Assembly (NCBI RefSeq): GCF_023856365.1 | Contig: NW_026042851.1 | Span: 22,928-86,927 of the forward strand | Direction: 5' to 3' | Length of the DNA: 64,000 bases | DNA from: Brienomyrus brachyistius | Taxonomy: Eukaryota; Chordata; Actinopteri; Osteoglossiformes; Mormyridae | Program-made: the position numbers and the translations under genes | In this document: positions 12,565 through 21,141 of the stretch, one piece after another | Layout of the letters: each line of letters opens with the position of its first letter | Position numbering within the stretch: the stretch's first letter is position 1 | The notes under the pieces: model-generated | What the model was told of the DNA's origin: nothing | Seen by the model: the letters and a program-made list of their open reading frames with translations, nothing else | Database searches by the model: none

Positions 12565-12841
12565 TGTCATGCCCGGCTCGTCCGCTCCTCCTGTGTGCCA
12601 CGCCCCCTGATTACCCACGTGTTTTCTCCCGATTTGTACCCAGCTGTATCTAGTTAATTTGCTCAGTCCTGTGTATTTCAGTCCGTGTCTTACCTGAGTC
12701 CAGTGTCTGTCATTGATGTTTGTATGCGTGAGATGTTTCCCCGTCCGCGCTTCCTAATTAAACTCCCGTTTTTGCCTGTCCGCTTGCTCCTTGCACGCCT
12801 TGCCCGCACGATCGCCTGCCTGCTTGTACCCGATCGTGACA
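12565..12841 (+). mobile_element. Solo Gypsy-type LTR inside brachyury exon C
   Basis: The 277-bp insert starts TGTCATG, ends GTGACA and is flanked by perfect 5-bp duplications CTGCG (12560-12564 and 12842-12846). Removing the insert and one duplication leaves the brachyury reading frame continuous. The insertion therefore struck an exon that had kept its frame at this point. The same family occurs at 3543, 38908 and 59262. Confidence 0.92.
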
Positions 12842-13021
12842 CTGCGCAGCTCTACAACTCATTACCCAGGGCTCTCGCACCCGGCCACAGTGCCCCTCTC
12901 AGGCTCCCCGCTGTATGACAGCACTGCCCCATCGGAAGTTCATGAAGCCTCACAGTACGACGCCTCTCCCCACGCGCGCTTAGCCACCACCGGGACTCCC
13001 ATCACTCCTCCTTCCCTGTAG

Positions 13022-14315
13022 GGCGGCGCACTTCCATTATTATTACAGTTTCTACTGTCACTCTGTTGCTTTTCCTGGTGCTGGACTTTTGACAGATAAA
13101 TACATTATTTGTTGCATTCAGTGACAAAAGATTGGTCTGTTTAACACCCTCAGTCTCCACCCTATGAGCCCCTTGTTGGCGGCAGAATCAGGAAGATGTC
13201 GGAGAAAGCAGAGGTAAAGTGAATAGTCACCTCGACAATAATGTGGAAACCGCTAATGGTGATCATGCCTGTGTGGGTGAAATGGATCACCACAGTATAA
13301 GCGGATGATGATTATAGACGATTTTTCCCTTTTTCTTTATGTCTGTTTACCATCTAATAGGCATTTTTTTTCTTTGGGATGCGTCTAGGTCAGATACGAC
13401 CAAAATATTTTTCTCATTTCAGAAGTGAAAAAAAATATTGCTCTCAGATTCTGTTCAGTTGTAGTTTTTTAAAATAATGTACCTTGATTTGTGTTTGTTT
13501 AAAATGCCATTACCTGTTGCTTACTGGGCCGCTGAAAATGTCTGGCCCAGCTAAATTTCTTGGTTTAAAAATCTGGCCCAACTACTTTCCAGACCTGGAC
13601 TAGCCCTACTGAATCATACACTAATGTTATTCTGTTATGTGGGCTGTTGTGATAGGGAGATTTGCTGGATGCTGCACGACGGGTGGTGTCCCTGCTGCAG
13701 AATGCCCTGTCTGAAGCAGCACCTAGAGACAGTGAGGGTTGTTGTTATCACCTTAATATTGTATATACGCAATCTGTTATTTCTTAACTAATATAATTGT
13801 AAGGTATTCTTCTAATATATTGTGCACAGCCAACAAAAAAGAGAAAAATGCAAAACCAAAGGAAGGCTTTCTTTTCTCTTAAAAGTCTTTTTTCTAAACC
13901 AACTGAGAGTCAGTTAGAGGGGTGTTCATTATCAGTATTGTTGCTGGCATTTCTGAAAATGTGCCAATTTTAGTCAAGTGGCTACTTTTCAAATGCAGTC
14001 CCTGGCCAAGATGAAGAAAGTTCATGAAGACTACATGATAATATTAAGCACTGACATAACAAACAACATTTTTTACATGCAAAATATACAGGAAATATAC
14101 ACTGCAACAGGCTAGGATAGACAAATAACCAAATACACTTGCAAGCCTGACCACTTTAGACCCCAGATTAGAAAATTGGTGAATGAGCATATATTTTTTC
14201 CAAGTTTTGTTTTGCTTTCAAGTTCTCACAAATAAAAAAAAAAAAAAGATTTTCCCACTATAGCCAGATCCAGTTTCTGTGGGGGGCGGGGGGGGGTGAC
14301 AATTTGTAGTAATAA
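13022..14315. other. No confident gene; one possible exon
   Basis: This is the 3' flank of brachyury and intergenic DNA. A short plus-strand segment at about 13655-13738 reads DLLDAARRVVSLLQNALSE and is followed by a GT, so it could be a stray exon. I do not recognise it and there is no supporting neighbour. Confidence 0.35.
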
Positions 14316-15147
14316 CTATTTCCTGCTGAAAACCACTGGTAAACTATCCACATGTCTCTGAATATCTGTGAGTCCCGAGACCTCCATGACAGATAGATAT
14401 AAGTTGCTAGTGTTGATCGGCAGGAAATCTTCTCCAAAGCCCCACCACCACCTCACACCAATCCACCCAGGGTTTACTCCAAATAAATTTGCTGGTAATA
14501 CAAACCGGATCAACTTGTGGTTTGTGTCCACGTGTACTAGAGACAAAGGCCCTGGTACATTCTGCGTACAACACAGCCAAGACTTGACAACCTTTATATG
14601 ATGCGCATGGAATCAACCCTATGCATGGAGGCTGCAACTCTTCTCCACCGAACCCTGTAGCCCATTGACTGCAGCCTGCATTGACTATCCTGTAGCCTGC
14701 ATTTGGTAGATCATTCTTGACAGAAGAAACCAAATTGTCAAGTTCCCTAACACAGAGCTCATACTCTTTTATTCTTCTTAAGATTGTTCTTCTTGAAACA
14801 CCCATCAGTGTGGCTATGCAAGGCACAGGAAGTTGAGTATGGAGCATTTCTTTCAAACATTGTTCTTCAATCAAAATCTTGGGTCGTCTATTGGTGGCAG
14901 CGACTTCCTGTGTGACACATGGGGCTGGACGTTCCAGATGTGCCCTCACAAGGTCAAAGAGCTCTTGCAAAGCCAGGGTGATAGCAGGAGGTACTTCAAT
15001 GTGATTAGACAGGGCCTGCAGAAGATACAGCTCCTGATGACAAAGGAACTCCAGGTAATCCAAATTTAGTGGAGTCGCGCTGAATCCTATTTCTATTTTA
15101 TGCAGAAGACTTTCGAGAAGGTGGTATCTGAGCTGTTCACAGAACAA
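14316..15147 (-). pseudogene. Integrase-core (rve) transposase fossil
   Basis: The minus-strand frame starts with a helical N-terminal region. Around 14750-14890 it has a helix-turn-helix-like segment, LMGVSRRTILRRIKEYEL. After one or more frameshifts near 14600-14690, another frame reads SLVHVDTNHKLIR (14500-14546), the first catalytic-aspartate region of an rve integrase core. The sequence then diverges, either at an intron boundary or a break. I have seen this architecture in intron-bearing integrase-core transposons of fish and cnidarians, but the superfamily name is uncertain. The rest of the catalytic domain is absent. Confidence 0.6.
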
Positions 15148-15640
15148 ATTATAGTTAATGAGGTGTCAAGATCTTGTCTCTGATCCACACACTAGGCCTA
15201 CCATTCAAAAGTTTTAATTATGAAAATGAAATGTTTTTGTTTTGTGAGGTGCTTGTTCATGTATGATGATGTAGTGGCTGCTCTGTTTGACCGTGGTAAA
15301 CCTTTTCACAAACAATATAAGTGAAGAAGTATGACATTAGATCTAAGGACCAGAGTATAATAAAGTTAAATAAAATCCATCAAAAACACTTACTCAGTGG
15401 AGATTCCAATGTAGTAGGCAGACAACTTTATGGCTTTAATAATGAGTGTATTTAGCAGCTACAAGGACAAAAGATATTATAAACCTCTCAATTTTAATGC
15501 TAATTTAATAAACATTAACAGATAGCACTTAAGGTGGTTTCGCCTATAGTCTGCTAACACTAACCCGAGAACTAATATCTGAGGAGCGTTCTTCCCAGGA
15601 TTTGAATTTATTAAATTGGCTTTGTGATGTTGTATTAAGA
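15148..15640. other. No recognisable gene
   Basis: AT-rich DNA with no features I can support. Confidence 0.5.
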
Positions 15641-15649
15641 AATTTTATT

Positions 15650-15960
15650 CACAATGCAATTTACCGTACATTGGCCCATTCTTTTATATACGGTAAGACG
15701 AAGCGGGAAATTCGAGCGAGCGAGTGCTGTGCAGACGCGAGCGCGTAGAGGGGATGGGTTTTCAGCACTCGAGCACACGCACGCGCGTGGTTCGACTTTT
15801 GGCCCTAATTTAACGGCGAGCGAGTGAGTGAGTGCTGTGCAATCGCGAGCGCGTAGAGAGCATGGATTTTCTGTTTTTATGCGCACGACTTTTGGCACTA
15901 ATTTAACGCCATAGAAATGTGTGTTTAAAAGGGGAGGAGATCGGGTTGCAGCGCTGGTGT
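15650..15960 (+). repeat. CpG-rich segment with two near-duplicate ~105-bp units
   Basis: Two related units (about 15716-15822 and 15827-15908) share GAGTGCTGTGCA and ACTTTTGGC...TAATTTAACG. Both are much richer in CG dinucleotides than the surrounding AT-rich DNA. The segment could be a promoter-proximal CpG island or the U3/R part of the LTR element whose primer site is at 16400. Confidence 0.6.
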
Positions 15961-16037
15961 GAGCGGTTTCTCCGGGCAGTTCGCTCGAGGCTAACGTGGC
16001 TTTGGGAACGTGGTGCACCCGTCACCCATGCCAGGGA

Positions 16038-16160
16038 AGAAATCAAAACCGAAATGCTAGGAATATGGACTTCATCTTACGTCAAGCGTTTTCCCCTCCA
16101 TTGACGCCCATAAAGAAAAGGCTTAAAGTCCATATTCCTAGCATTTCGGTTTTGATTTCT
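16038..16160. repeat. 35-bp perfect inverted repeat, hairpin-forming
   Basis: Bases 16038-16072 are the exact reverse complement of 16126-16160, with a 53-base spacer that could pair partly itself. A transcript would fold into a long, stable hairpin. A consensus splice donor CAG|GTAAGT follows at 16164-16172. Confidence 0.85.
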
Positions 16161-16269
16161 TGTCAGGTAAGTCTTTATGGCCAGATACATTCGCGAGAAA
16201 TTTGGTGATTTGTGGTGACTGTTTTAATACATTAAGTTGCGTTACGCATTTTCACATTAAGCGTTTTAG

Positions 16270-16411
16270 AATGTCCCGTGGCAGGTATCCCCTTCTATTG
16301 CCCTAGGGAGGGTTGTAACCCTCGTCTGTATATTAATAAAGAATAATCCTTCTATTCCTGTCTCATGTATCTGGACCTCCCCAGCAATTTAACGAAATTT
16401 GGTGGCAGCGG
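16270..16411 (+). mobile_element. LTR end plus tRNA-Leu-type primer-binding site
   Basis: An AATAAAG polyadenylation signal (16336-16342) is followed about 60 bp on by TTTGGTGGCAGCGG. The 12 bases at 16400-16411 match the complement of the 3' end of tRNA-Leu(AAG), a common retroelement primer. This suggests the 3' end of a 5' LTR and the start of the leader of a plus-strand element. No gag or pol follows, so the element is truncated. The left end of the LTR is unclear and may reach back to about 15628. Confidence 0.6.
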
Positions 16412-16419
16412 TTACAAGT

Positions 16420-16860
16420 GAACCCGTTTAAGTTTAGCGCTCATACTTCCGTCCATATGTTTAAGACCCACCTTGGCTGACTTAGCTGACATGTCCTGAT
16501 TTCATAATCTTCAAATTTGTAATCTTTTCTCCTTCATCTAACTCCATGTTTTTAACTTCTTGTCATTTTCTTGCCGTTTGACTCATAGAAAATTATCAGA
16601 CTTAAATGACACGTCAGCCTGTGCAGACAGCGATTTCAATGTTTTAATAAATTGGCCAGCAGGTGGGGGCAGTGCTCAATTTCATTAATGCCATTCAGAA
16701 AACTTTCAGGCTTTATGTCTTAATGAACAGCCTAGAAAAGGACAAAGCATTATATTACTGATGCATACAGCAGATCCCCAACTCAGGCTGTGTTGCATAT
16801 TCTTAACAGTGCTACAGTATGTTCACACAGCCAGTACAAACAAACTTGCAAGATCTAGAC
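16420..16860. other. No recognisable gene
   Basis: Non-coding sequence between the LTR remnant and the hAT MITE; nothing supportable. Confidence 0.5.
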
Positions 16861-17165
16861 CAGGGGTCACCAACCTTTTTAAAACGGAGAGCTACTTCAC
16901 GGGTACTGAGCCATACGAAGTTTGATATCAGTTTTAAACGCCCTCCTAAACATGTCTAAACTTCATGCATGATAAACATGTTTTAAATGCTTTTTTATAT
17001 TCAATTTCAAATCTATATAAATGCAAATGTGATAGATTAGAAACAGGACAAAATTAAATTTTAGATGATGTTCGCTGGTGAGTTGTGCTATTTTATAGAA
17101 CAGGTCCACGGGCAACTCATGTGGTCATTGGGGGCATCCTTGGGGCACCATGTTGGTGACCCCTT
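16861..17165. mobile_element. hAT-type MITE, perfect 8-bp TSD
   Basis: The element begins CAGGGGTCACCAAC and ends GTTGGTGACCCCTT, which are inverted termini with a changed last base. It is flanked by perfect 8-bp duplications ATCTAGAC (16853-16860 and 17166-17173). Eight-base duplications and CAGGGG ends are hAT hallmarks. There is no coding capacity. Confidence 0.85.
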
Positions 17166-17419
17166 ATCTAGACCTACCACATCAGGTAGGAAGGTGCCTA
17201 TTTCTACCAACTATTCAGACCATCAGACCCAAACCATACATTCAGTCATGCACAGGCACTCCACCAGAGGGCTCTACATTCTGTCCTACATCTGCTCACC
17301 TGTTAGACCCACACTCAGTCTCCATCCTGATTTCTACCTACTACTCGGACTATCTCACCAAAACCAGTCCTGTGGCCTGTTCTATGAAGCGGGGTTACTG
17401 GCTTATTGGGGAAACTTGT

Positions 17420-17585
17420 CGGATTTCTTGATCGGGACCTTCAACTGCTCTGCCATAGAGAGCATCCTAACATGCTGCCTTACGGTCTGGTATGCGGGCT
17501 GCTGGTGGCCTCCTACCGCTCTGCCATAGAGAGCATCCTAACATACGGCCTTACGGTGTGGTATTCGGGCTGCTGGTGGCCTCTA
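17420..17585 (+). mobile_element. LINE RT fragment, internally tandem-duplicated
   Basis: The plus strand encodes the RT-thumb motif SAIESILTxxLTVWYxGCWW twice, about 70 bp apart (17446-17512 and 17516-17582). The DNA copies differ at a few positions. The motif belongs to the non-LTR family also seen at 36721-38500 and 47400-47640. The 17174-17419 stretch before it has no clear identity. Confidence 0.65.
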
Positions 17586-17929
17586 TGACTTTTTTTGTAG
17601 ACAGTCCATCTGTGTGGTGCTGTTTGCACGAATTGTTTTGGGAAATGCACTTACAGTTTTGCAGATGTTAAGGGTGATTCCAGAAATGCATCAAAGCAAC
17701 TGAGGAACTGCAATGTCACTGTACAGTTACTTATAATGGGCGCCAATGTAATGTGTAGAGTGGCAAATAAACTGATTCACCATTTACTCTCATGTACATC
17801 ACTTAAAATGCTTGTTTTAAATGCAAATGTGTGAATGTAAATCTAAGCAGTAAAGCTACAATTTACATTCTGTTTGCATGGTGGAAAGAACATTTAATCT
17901 GCCTTTTAAGTGTGATTAGAAGATCTAAT
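17586..17929. other. No recognisable gene
   Basis: Nothing supportable. Confidence 0.5.
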
Positions 17930-18150
17930 GCCTGTGTGCTTGTAATAAGATGGTCGCTGGTTCAAACCCAGCCACAGCACATCTCTGCGTCCTTGAGCGA
18001 GGCCCTTAACCCCCAGCTCACTGGGCATCACTATGGGTGGCTGCCCTTCGCAGACAACTTACTCTGTTTACTCTAAAAAAAAGAGAGCAAGTTGAGAGAG
18101 AAGTTAAGACAATTTCTCCACAGGGACCAATAAAGTATCAATTATTATTA
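17930..18150 (+). mobile_element. Second tRNA-related SINE family
   Basis: It contains a B-box-like GGTTCAAACCC, then CCTTGAGCGAGGCCCTTAAC, and ends in GGGACCAATAAAGTATC. The copy at 42170-42372 shares all these parts. It is distinct from the ATGG-tailed SINE. Confidence 0.7.
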
Positions 18151-18530
18151 CTGTATGAGAGACTGTCTAATATCAGATAGATAACAGACTCATACTGTGC
18201 TGAGCTTGTCTGAGAGAGATGATTAGCAAATGCTCTCCCACAGTATCTCAGCACTCTGTACAAAGAACTTTATATGCTCAGTATCTGCTCCTGTTTATCT
18301 AATTGTTCTCATTTTAACTGGATGTTAAGGAGTAAATTAATAAACGTCATGTAAGTGCACATTAAAATGCTTTTTCACTGTTACTTAAGTTCCCATGTGA
18401 ACAGCCAATCAGATCAGCCTGATGTGTGTCTCTCTGTTTCCTCTCTGTTTCCTGCCCTTTCATCCCGACCACGACCATGATCTCTCACTTAGCAGCAGAG
18501 CAGTTTATTCTAAACAGTGGAAGCACAAAA

Positions 18531-18564
18531 ATGTTCAGACTCTTTGGTCTTCTCATTTTCATTA
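18531..18564 (+). CDS. nitr: NITR gene, exon 1 (leader)
   Basis: This is the first exon of a novel immune-type receptor, a teleost family of type I membrane receptors thought to act in innate and NK-like recognition. The ATG at 18531 opens a hydrophobic leader, MFRLFGLLIFI, and a GTAAGG donor follows in phase 1. The whole gene is predicted as 18531-18564, 18733-19080, 28636-28986, 29532-29651, 30139-30185 and 30342-30467, on the plus strand with compatible phases throughout. The I exon carries a premature stop, so either a truncated (possibly secreted) protein is made or the gene is recently dead. Confidence 0.8.
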
Positions 18565-18732
18565 GTAAGGCCCTATAATATAAATTATTTTGGGATTTTA
18601 ATATTTTCATTTATCTGTATGATGTGATCAGTGGAATTTGGCCATTTAATCTGCATCATAGTTAATAGTTATTTAGATTACTATTATATGTCTTATTTGA
18701 TTATGATTTTTTTTGTTTTTCTGTTTTTGCAG

Positions 18733-19080
18733 ACACTGCACTGACTACAGATGTTGTTCAGCCCAGTCACCTGATGAGGGTTCAGCTTGGAGACAGTGTG
18801 ACCCTGACATGCTTCTGTCAAGGAGAAACAACTTTTGTTACTTTGTTTAAGCAAGCTGTTGGTCGGAAGCCCCAGCCCATGGCGAAAGCACTTCTCTACG
18901 TACCTGGTGAATTTTACAAGGAATATAAAAGCATAAAACGTTACTCCTTACTGAATGCAGAGGGGAGTTTTAACCTCACTATTTCTAACGTGGAGCCGTC
19001 AGATTCTGCAGTGTATTATTGTGCTGCTGTGTTTCTTCATGAGGTCACCTTCGGGAATGGAACCTTTGTCATAATCACAG
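18733..19080 (+). CDS. nitr: NITR gene, exon 2 (V domain)
   Basis: This exon encodes an immunoglobulin V domain of about 116 residues. The first cysteine lies in VTLTCFC, the F-strand motif is SAVYYCAA, and a J-like end FGNGT precedes the GT donor at 19081, as expected for NITRs, whose J-like motif is germline-joined. The conserved C-strand tryptophan is replaced: the sequence reads VTLFKQ where WYKQ or WFKQ is usual (TTG instead of TGG). The loss may weaken the fold or reflect relaxed selection. The exon is otherwise open. Confidence 0.9.
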
Positions 19081-19253
19081 GTAAATGAGATTCCAACTAT
19101 TTTCATATTTGCTTTATTATAATGTCAGTAAGATTATTCCCTGCAAAATAATTTTGACAGTTTAGTTGTTTGTCAATATAAAATTAGCAAAGATACCTTA
19201 TTGTCTGCTTTGTTCCATAAATGTTTTTCTAAACATCAAACAAAAATCATTCA

Positions 19254-19279
19254 TTATTATTATTATTATTATTATTATA
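19254..19279. repeat. (TTA)n microsatellite
   Basis: A run of ATT/TTA triplets in the first part of the NITR V-I intron. Confidence 0.8.
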
Positions 19280-19401
19280 CAATTTGTTGCATTTTGCTTG
19301 CTGTCAGCCAAAAGCCTAACCTTCTCTTTATACAGATGTTAATGTTACACATTGCAGCCTCTTTAAAACAAATAACATAAAAAAATGTTTGAGTTGTTAT
19401 A

Positions 19402-19445
19402 TACAGTATAGGACTGTGCAAAAATCTTAAGCAACAAAAGAAAAT
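19402..19445 (+). mobile_element. Tc1/mariner end remnant
   Basis: ACAGTATAGGACTGTGCAAA followed by ATCTTAAG resembles the terminal repeat of another fish Tc1/mariner family. Only the end survives. From 19446 to 20011 I see no other feature. Confidence 0.4.
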
Positions 19446-20016
19446 TATTTTTGACGTTATTTATCTGAGCAGTCAGTGTGTATTCACTCTGAAAAAAAAA
19501 ATGCATGATTTAACATATGAACTAGGGATGTGCACCATTCAGAACTGATTTGAGAATGAAATTCTCAAATACGTATCCTAAAATTCAGGATTTTGAATAC
19601 ATATATGAACTTGAATTTCAGTTCATTTTGTTAATCTGAATTACATTTGAATTGTGGTTGAAAACAGGTTGTGGCATTGAAATTTATATTTGAATTTAAA
19701 GAAGAAGAACGAAAAAGGGTTTGGATTCAAATTCAAGTTCATATACGTACTGTAGGTGTAGCTTTTAACTAAAATATGAACTTTAATTTAAATATGAATT
19801 ATACATAAACACATTAACATTGTTATACATCATTGTTATAAAAATGTCGTTTTGTAAAGAATGAAATAATGCAACATTTGAAGTGTCACCTAAAATAATA
19901 ATTTTACTGTCATTTTGTGCACCATGGTGGATCTGCTCATAGGAAGAGCTGAGTGTCTCTCCTTAAAAGTCAGTGTTGGCTGCAGTGACGGCAGTTTCTA
20001 ACCTAAGAAACGTCCC

Positions 20017-20355
20017 TGTTGGGGAAAGCGCCCGGCGTTTCCACCCCAACTCCACATTTATGAGACACACACAGGTTACAGTTTTACTTGCAAGGGTACC
20101 CACACTCTCTGCAATGCAAACTACAGCAGAATGTGTTACAAAGGGTGGTTCCCCTTGTCTTCTTTATTTATAGTCAATGGGGGGCGCAAGAGAGGGAAGT
20201 GAGATTCTTATCTAAGTAGGCAGCTGTTAACCACCTACTTAGAGTACAATAGCTAAGAGTATGTGGCTAGAAGATAAGAAATAACGTATACATATATATT
20301 TACACTCATTGCTGATCATACAGAAATGATTAACAACTGTTTCTTCAACCTAACA
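20017..20355 (-). repeat. ERV 3' LTR
   Basis: On the minus strand this begins TGTTAGG and ends CCCAACA. A combined TATA box and AATAAA lies at about 20165-20176 (TATAAATAAAG on the minus strand). It is base-for-base the same as the other LTR by eye. Confidence 0.95.
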
Positions 20356-20370
20356 GTCCCTCCTGTTTAT
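20356..20370 (-). promoter_or_regulatory. ERV polypurine tract
   Basis: On the minus strand AACAGGAGGGAC directly precedes the 3' LTR, in the position and composition of the plus-strand DNA primer site. Confidence 0.8.
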
Positions 20371-20532
20371 CATGACAGTATGATCAGAAGCATCAACATT
20401 GTACAAGTTGCAAAAGCACTTTAGGTACAACCTTCATTTAGACCACATTGTCATTATCCTGGAAAACATTTAATTCCGGTTCTTCAGGTCCGAGCCCTGC
20501 ACGGGTGCTTTCGGCTCGGCCGTCATTATGAA

Positions 20533-21050
20533 TTATATGTCTTCTTCATCGCCATCGCTGGAAACAGGCTCTGTCTCTATAGTTTGGGTAAGGGAGAGAA
20601 ACATTGTACTGCGTGTCCGAAAAGCAGCGTTAAGAGCTTGATTAATAAACATTTTCAAACATGGTATAACAGTAATAAAACAACAGAAAAATAAAATGAA
20701 AAACAAAAGAAAATATAAGTGAAACATTACTTTGATATCCTATACCTGCAGAAGATATTCATAGCTCTGCCATACACCGTAGGTCCTTCACTATGAGTGA
20801 GCATTACTGAACAAACATAGCAATTTGTCACATTTTTCGCTGTTACAGTATCATGTACATATCGGTACCAGTAGTTTTGCATAAATGGATGTGAGTGGTC
20901 AGCGGGCAACGGGCGTAGATGGAAGTCATCATGGGTCCATCGCCGTAGGTGCTGTAATGGAGCTGGTGAGAGCCAGGACAACCATACAAGTCCTACAACA
21001 AGAATGACCCCTAGAGTCACTTTACCACATCCCCACCCTATCAGGGCCAT
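20533..21050 (-). pseudogene. env: ERV env remnant (large internal deletion)
   Basis: Two pieces of an envelope gene abut. The first (21050-20727, 107 codons) starts with Met and a hydrophobic signal segment, and has a cysteine motif, NVTNCYVCS, of the surface subunit. The second (20727-20533, a different frame) has a long hydrophobic run, LLFFILFFCCFI, followed by an acidic tail, like a membrane anchor and cytoplasmic end. Most of the surface subunit, the cleavage site and the fusion region are missing. At about 0.5 kb this is a third or less of a normal env, so no functional envelope can be made. Confidence 0.7.
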
Positions 21051-21141
21051 CCTAAATAGAGTGCAGCTCAGTTGTTTTCTTCACCGGGTTGAGACAACAG
21101 CACCCTATTGGTTACTGTGCCTTTGTAGCGGACTTCCACTG

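Larger units (their letters stand above)
11036..13021 (+). pseudogene. tbxt: Brachyury (T-box) C-terminal exons, disrupted
   Basis: Three exons encode the C-terminal transactivation part of Brachyury, the T-box factor of mesoderm and notochord. Exon A (11036-11209) reads NPHPQFGSTLSL and ends before a GTGAGC donor. Exon B (11964-12096, after a CAG acceptor) contains CLSMLPSHDNWSSL, the best-conserved non-T-box motif of the family. Exon C (12469-13021) starts SQYPSLWSM and ends GTPITPPSL with a stop, matching the family's terminal motif. Phases agree across all three. Exon C has an in-frame TAG at 12521-12523 and a 277-bp solo LTR at 12565. No DNA-binding T-box exon is visible upstream. The copy is likely a decayed paralogue or partial duplicate; it could be a live gene only if the stop is a sequence error and the LTR is polymorphic. 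Confidence 0.88.
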
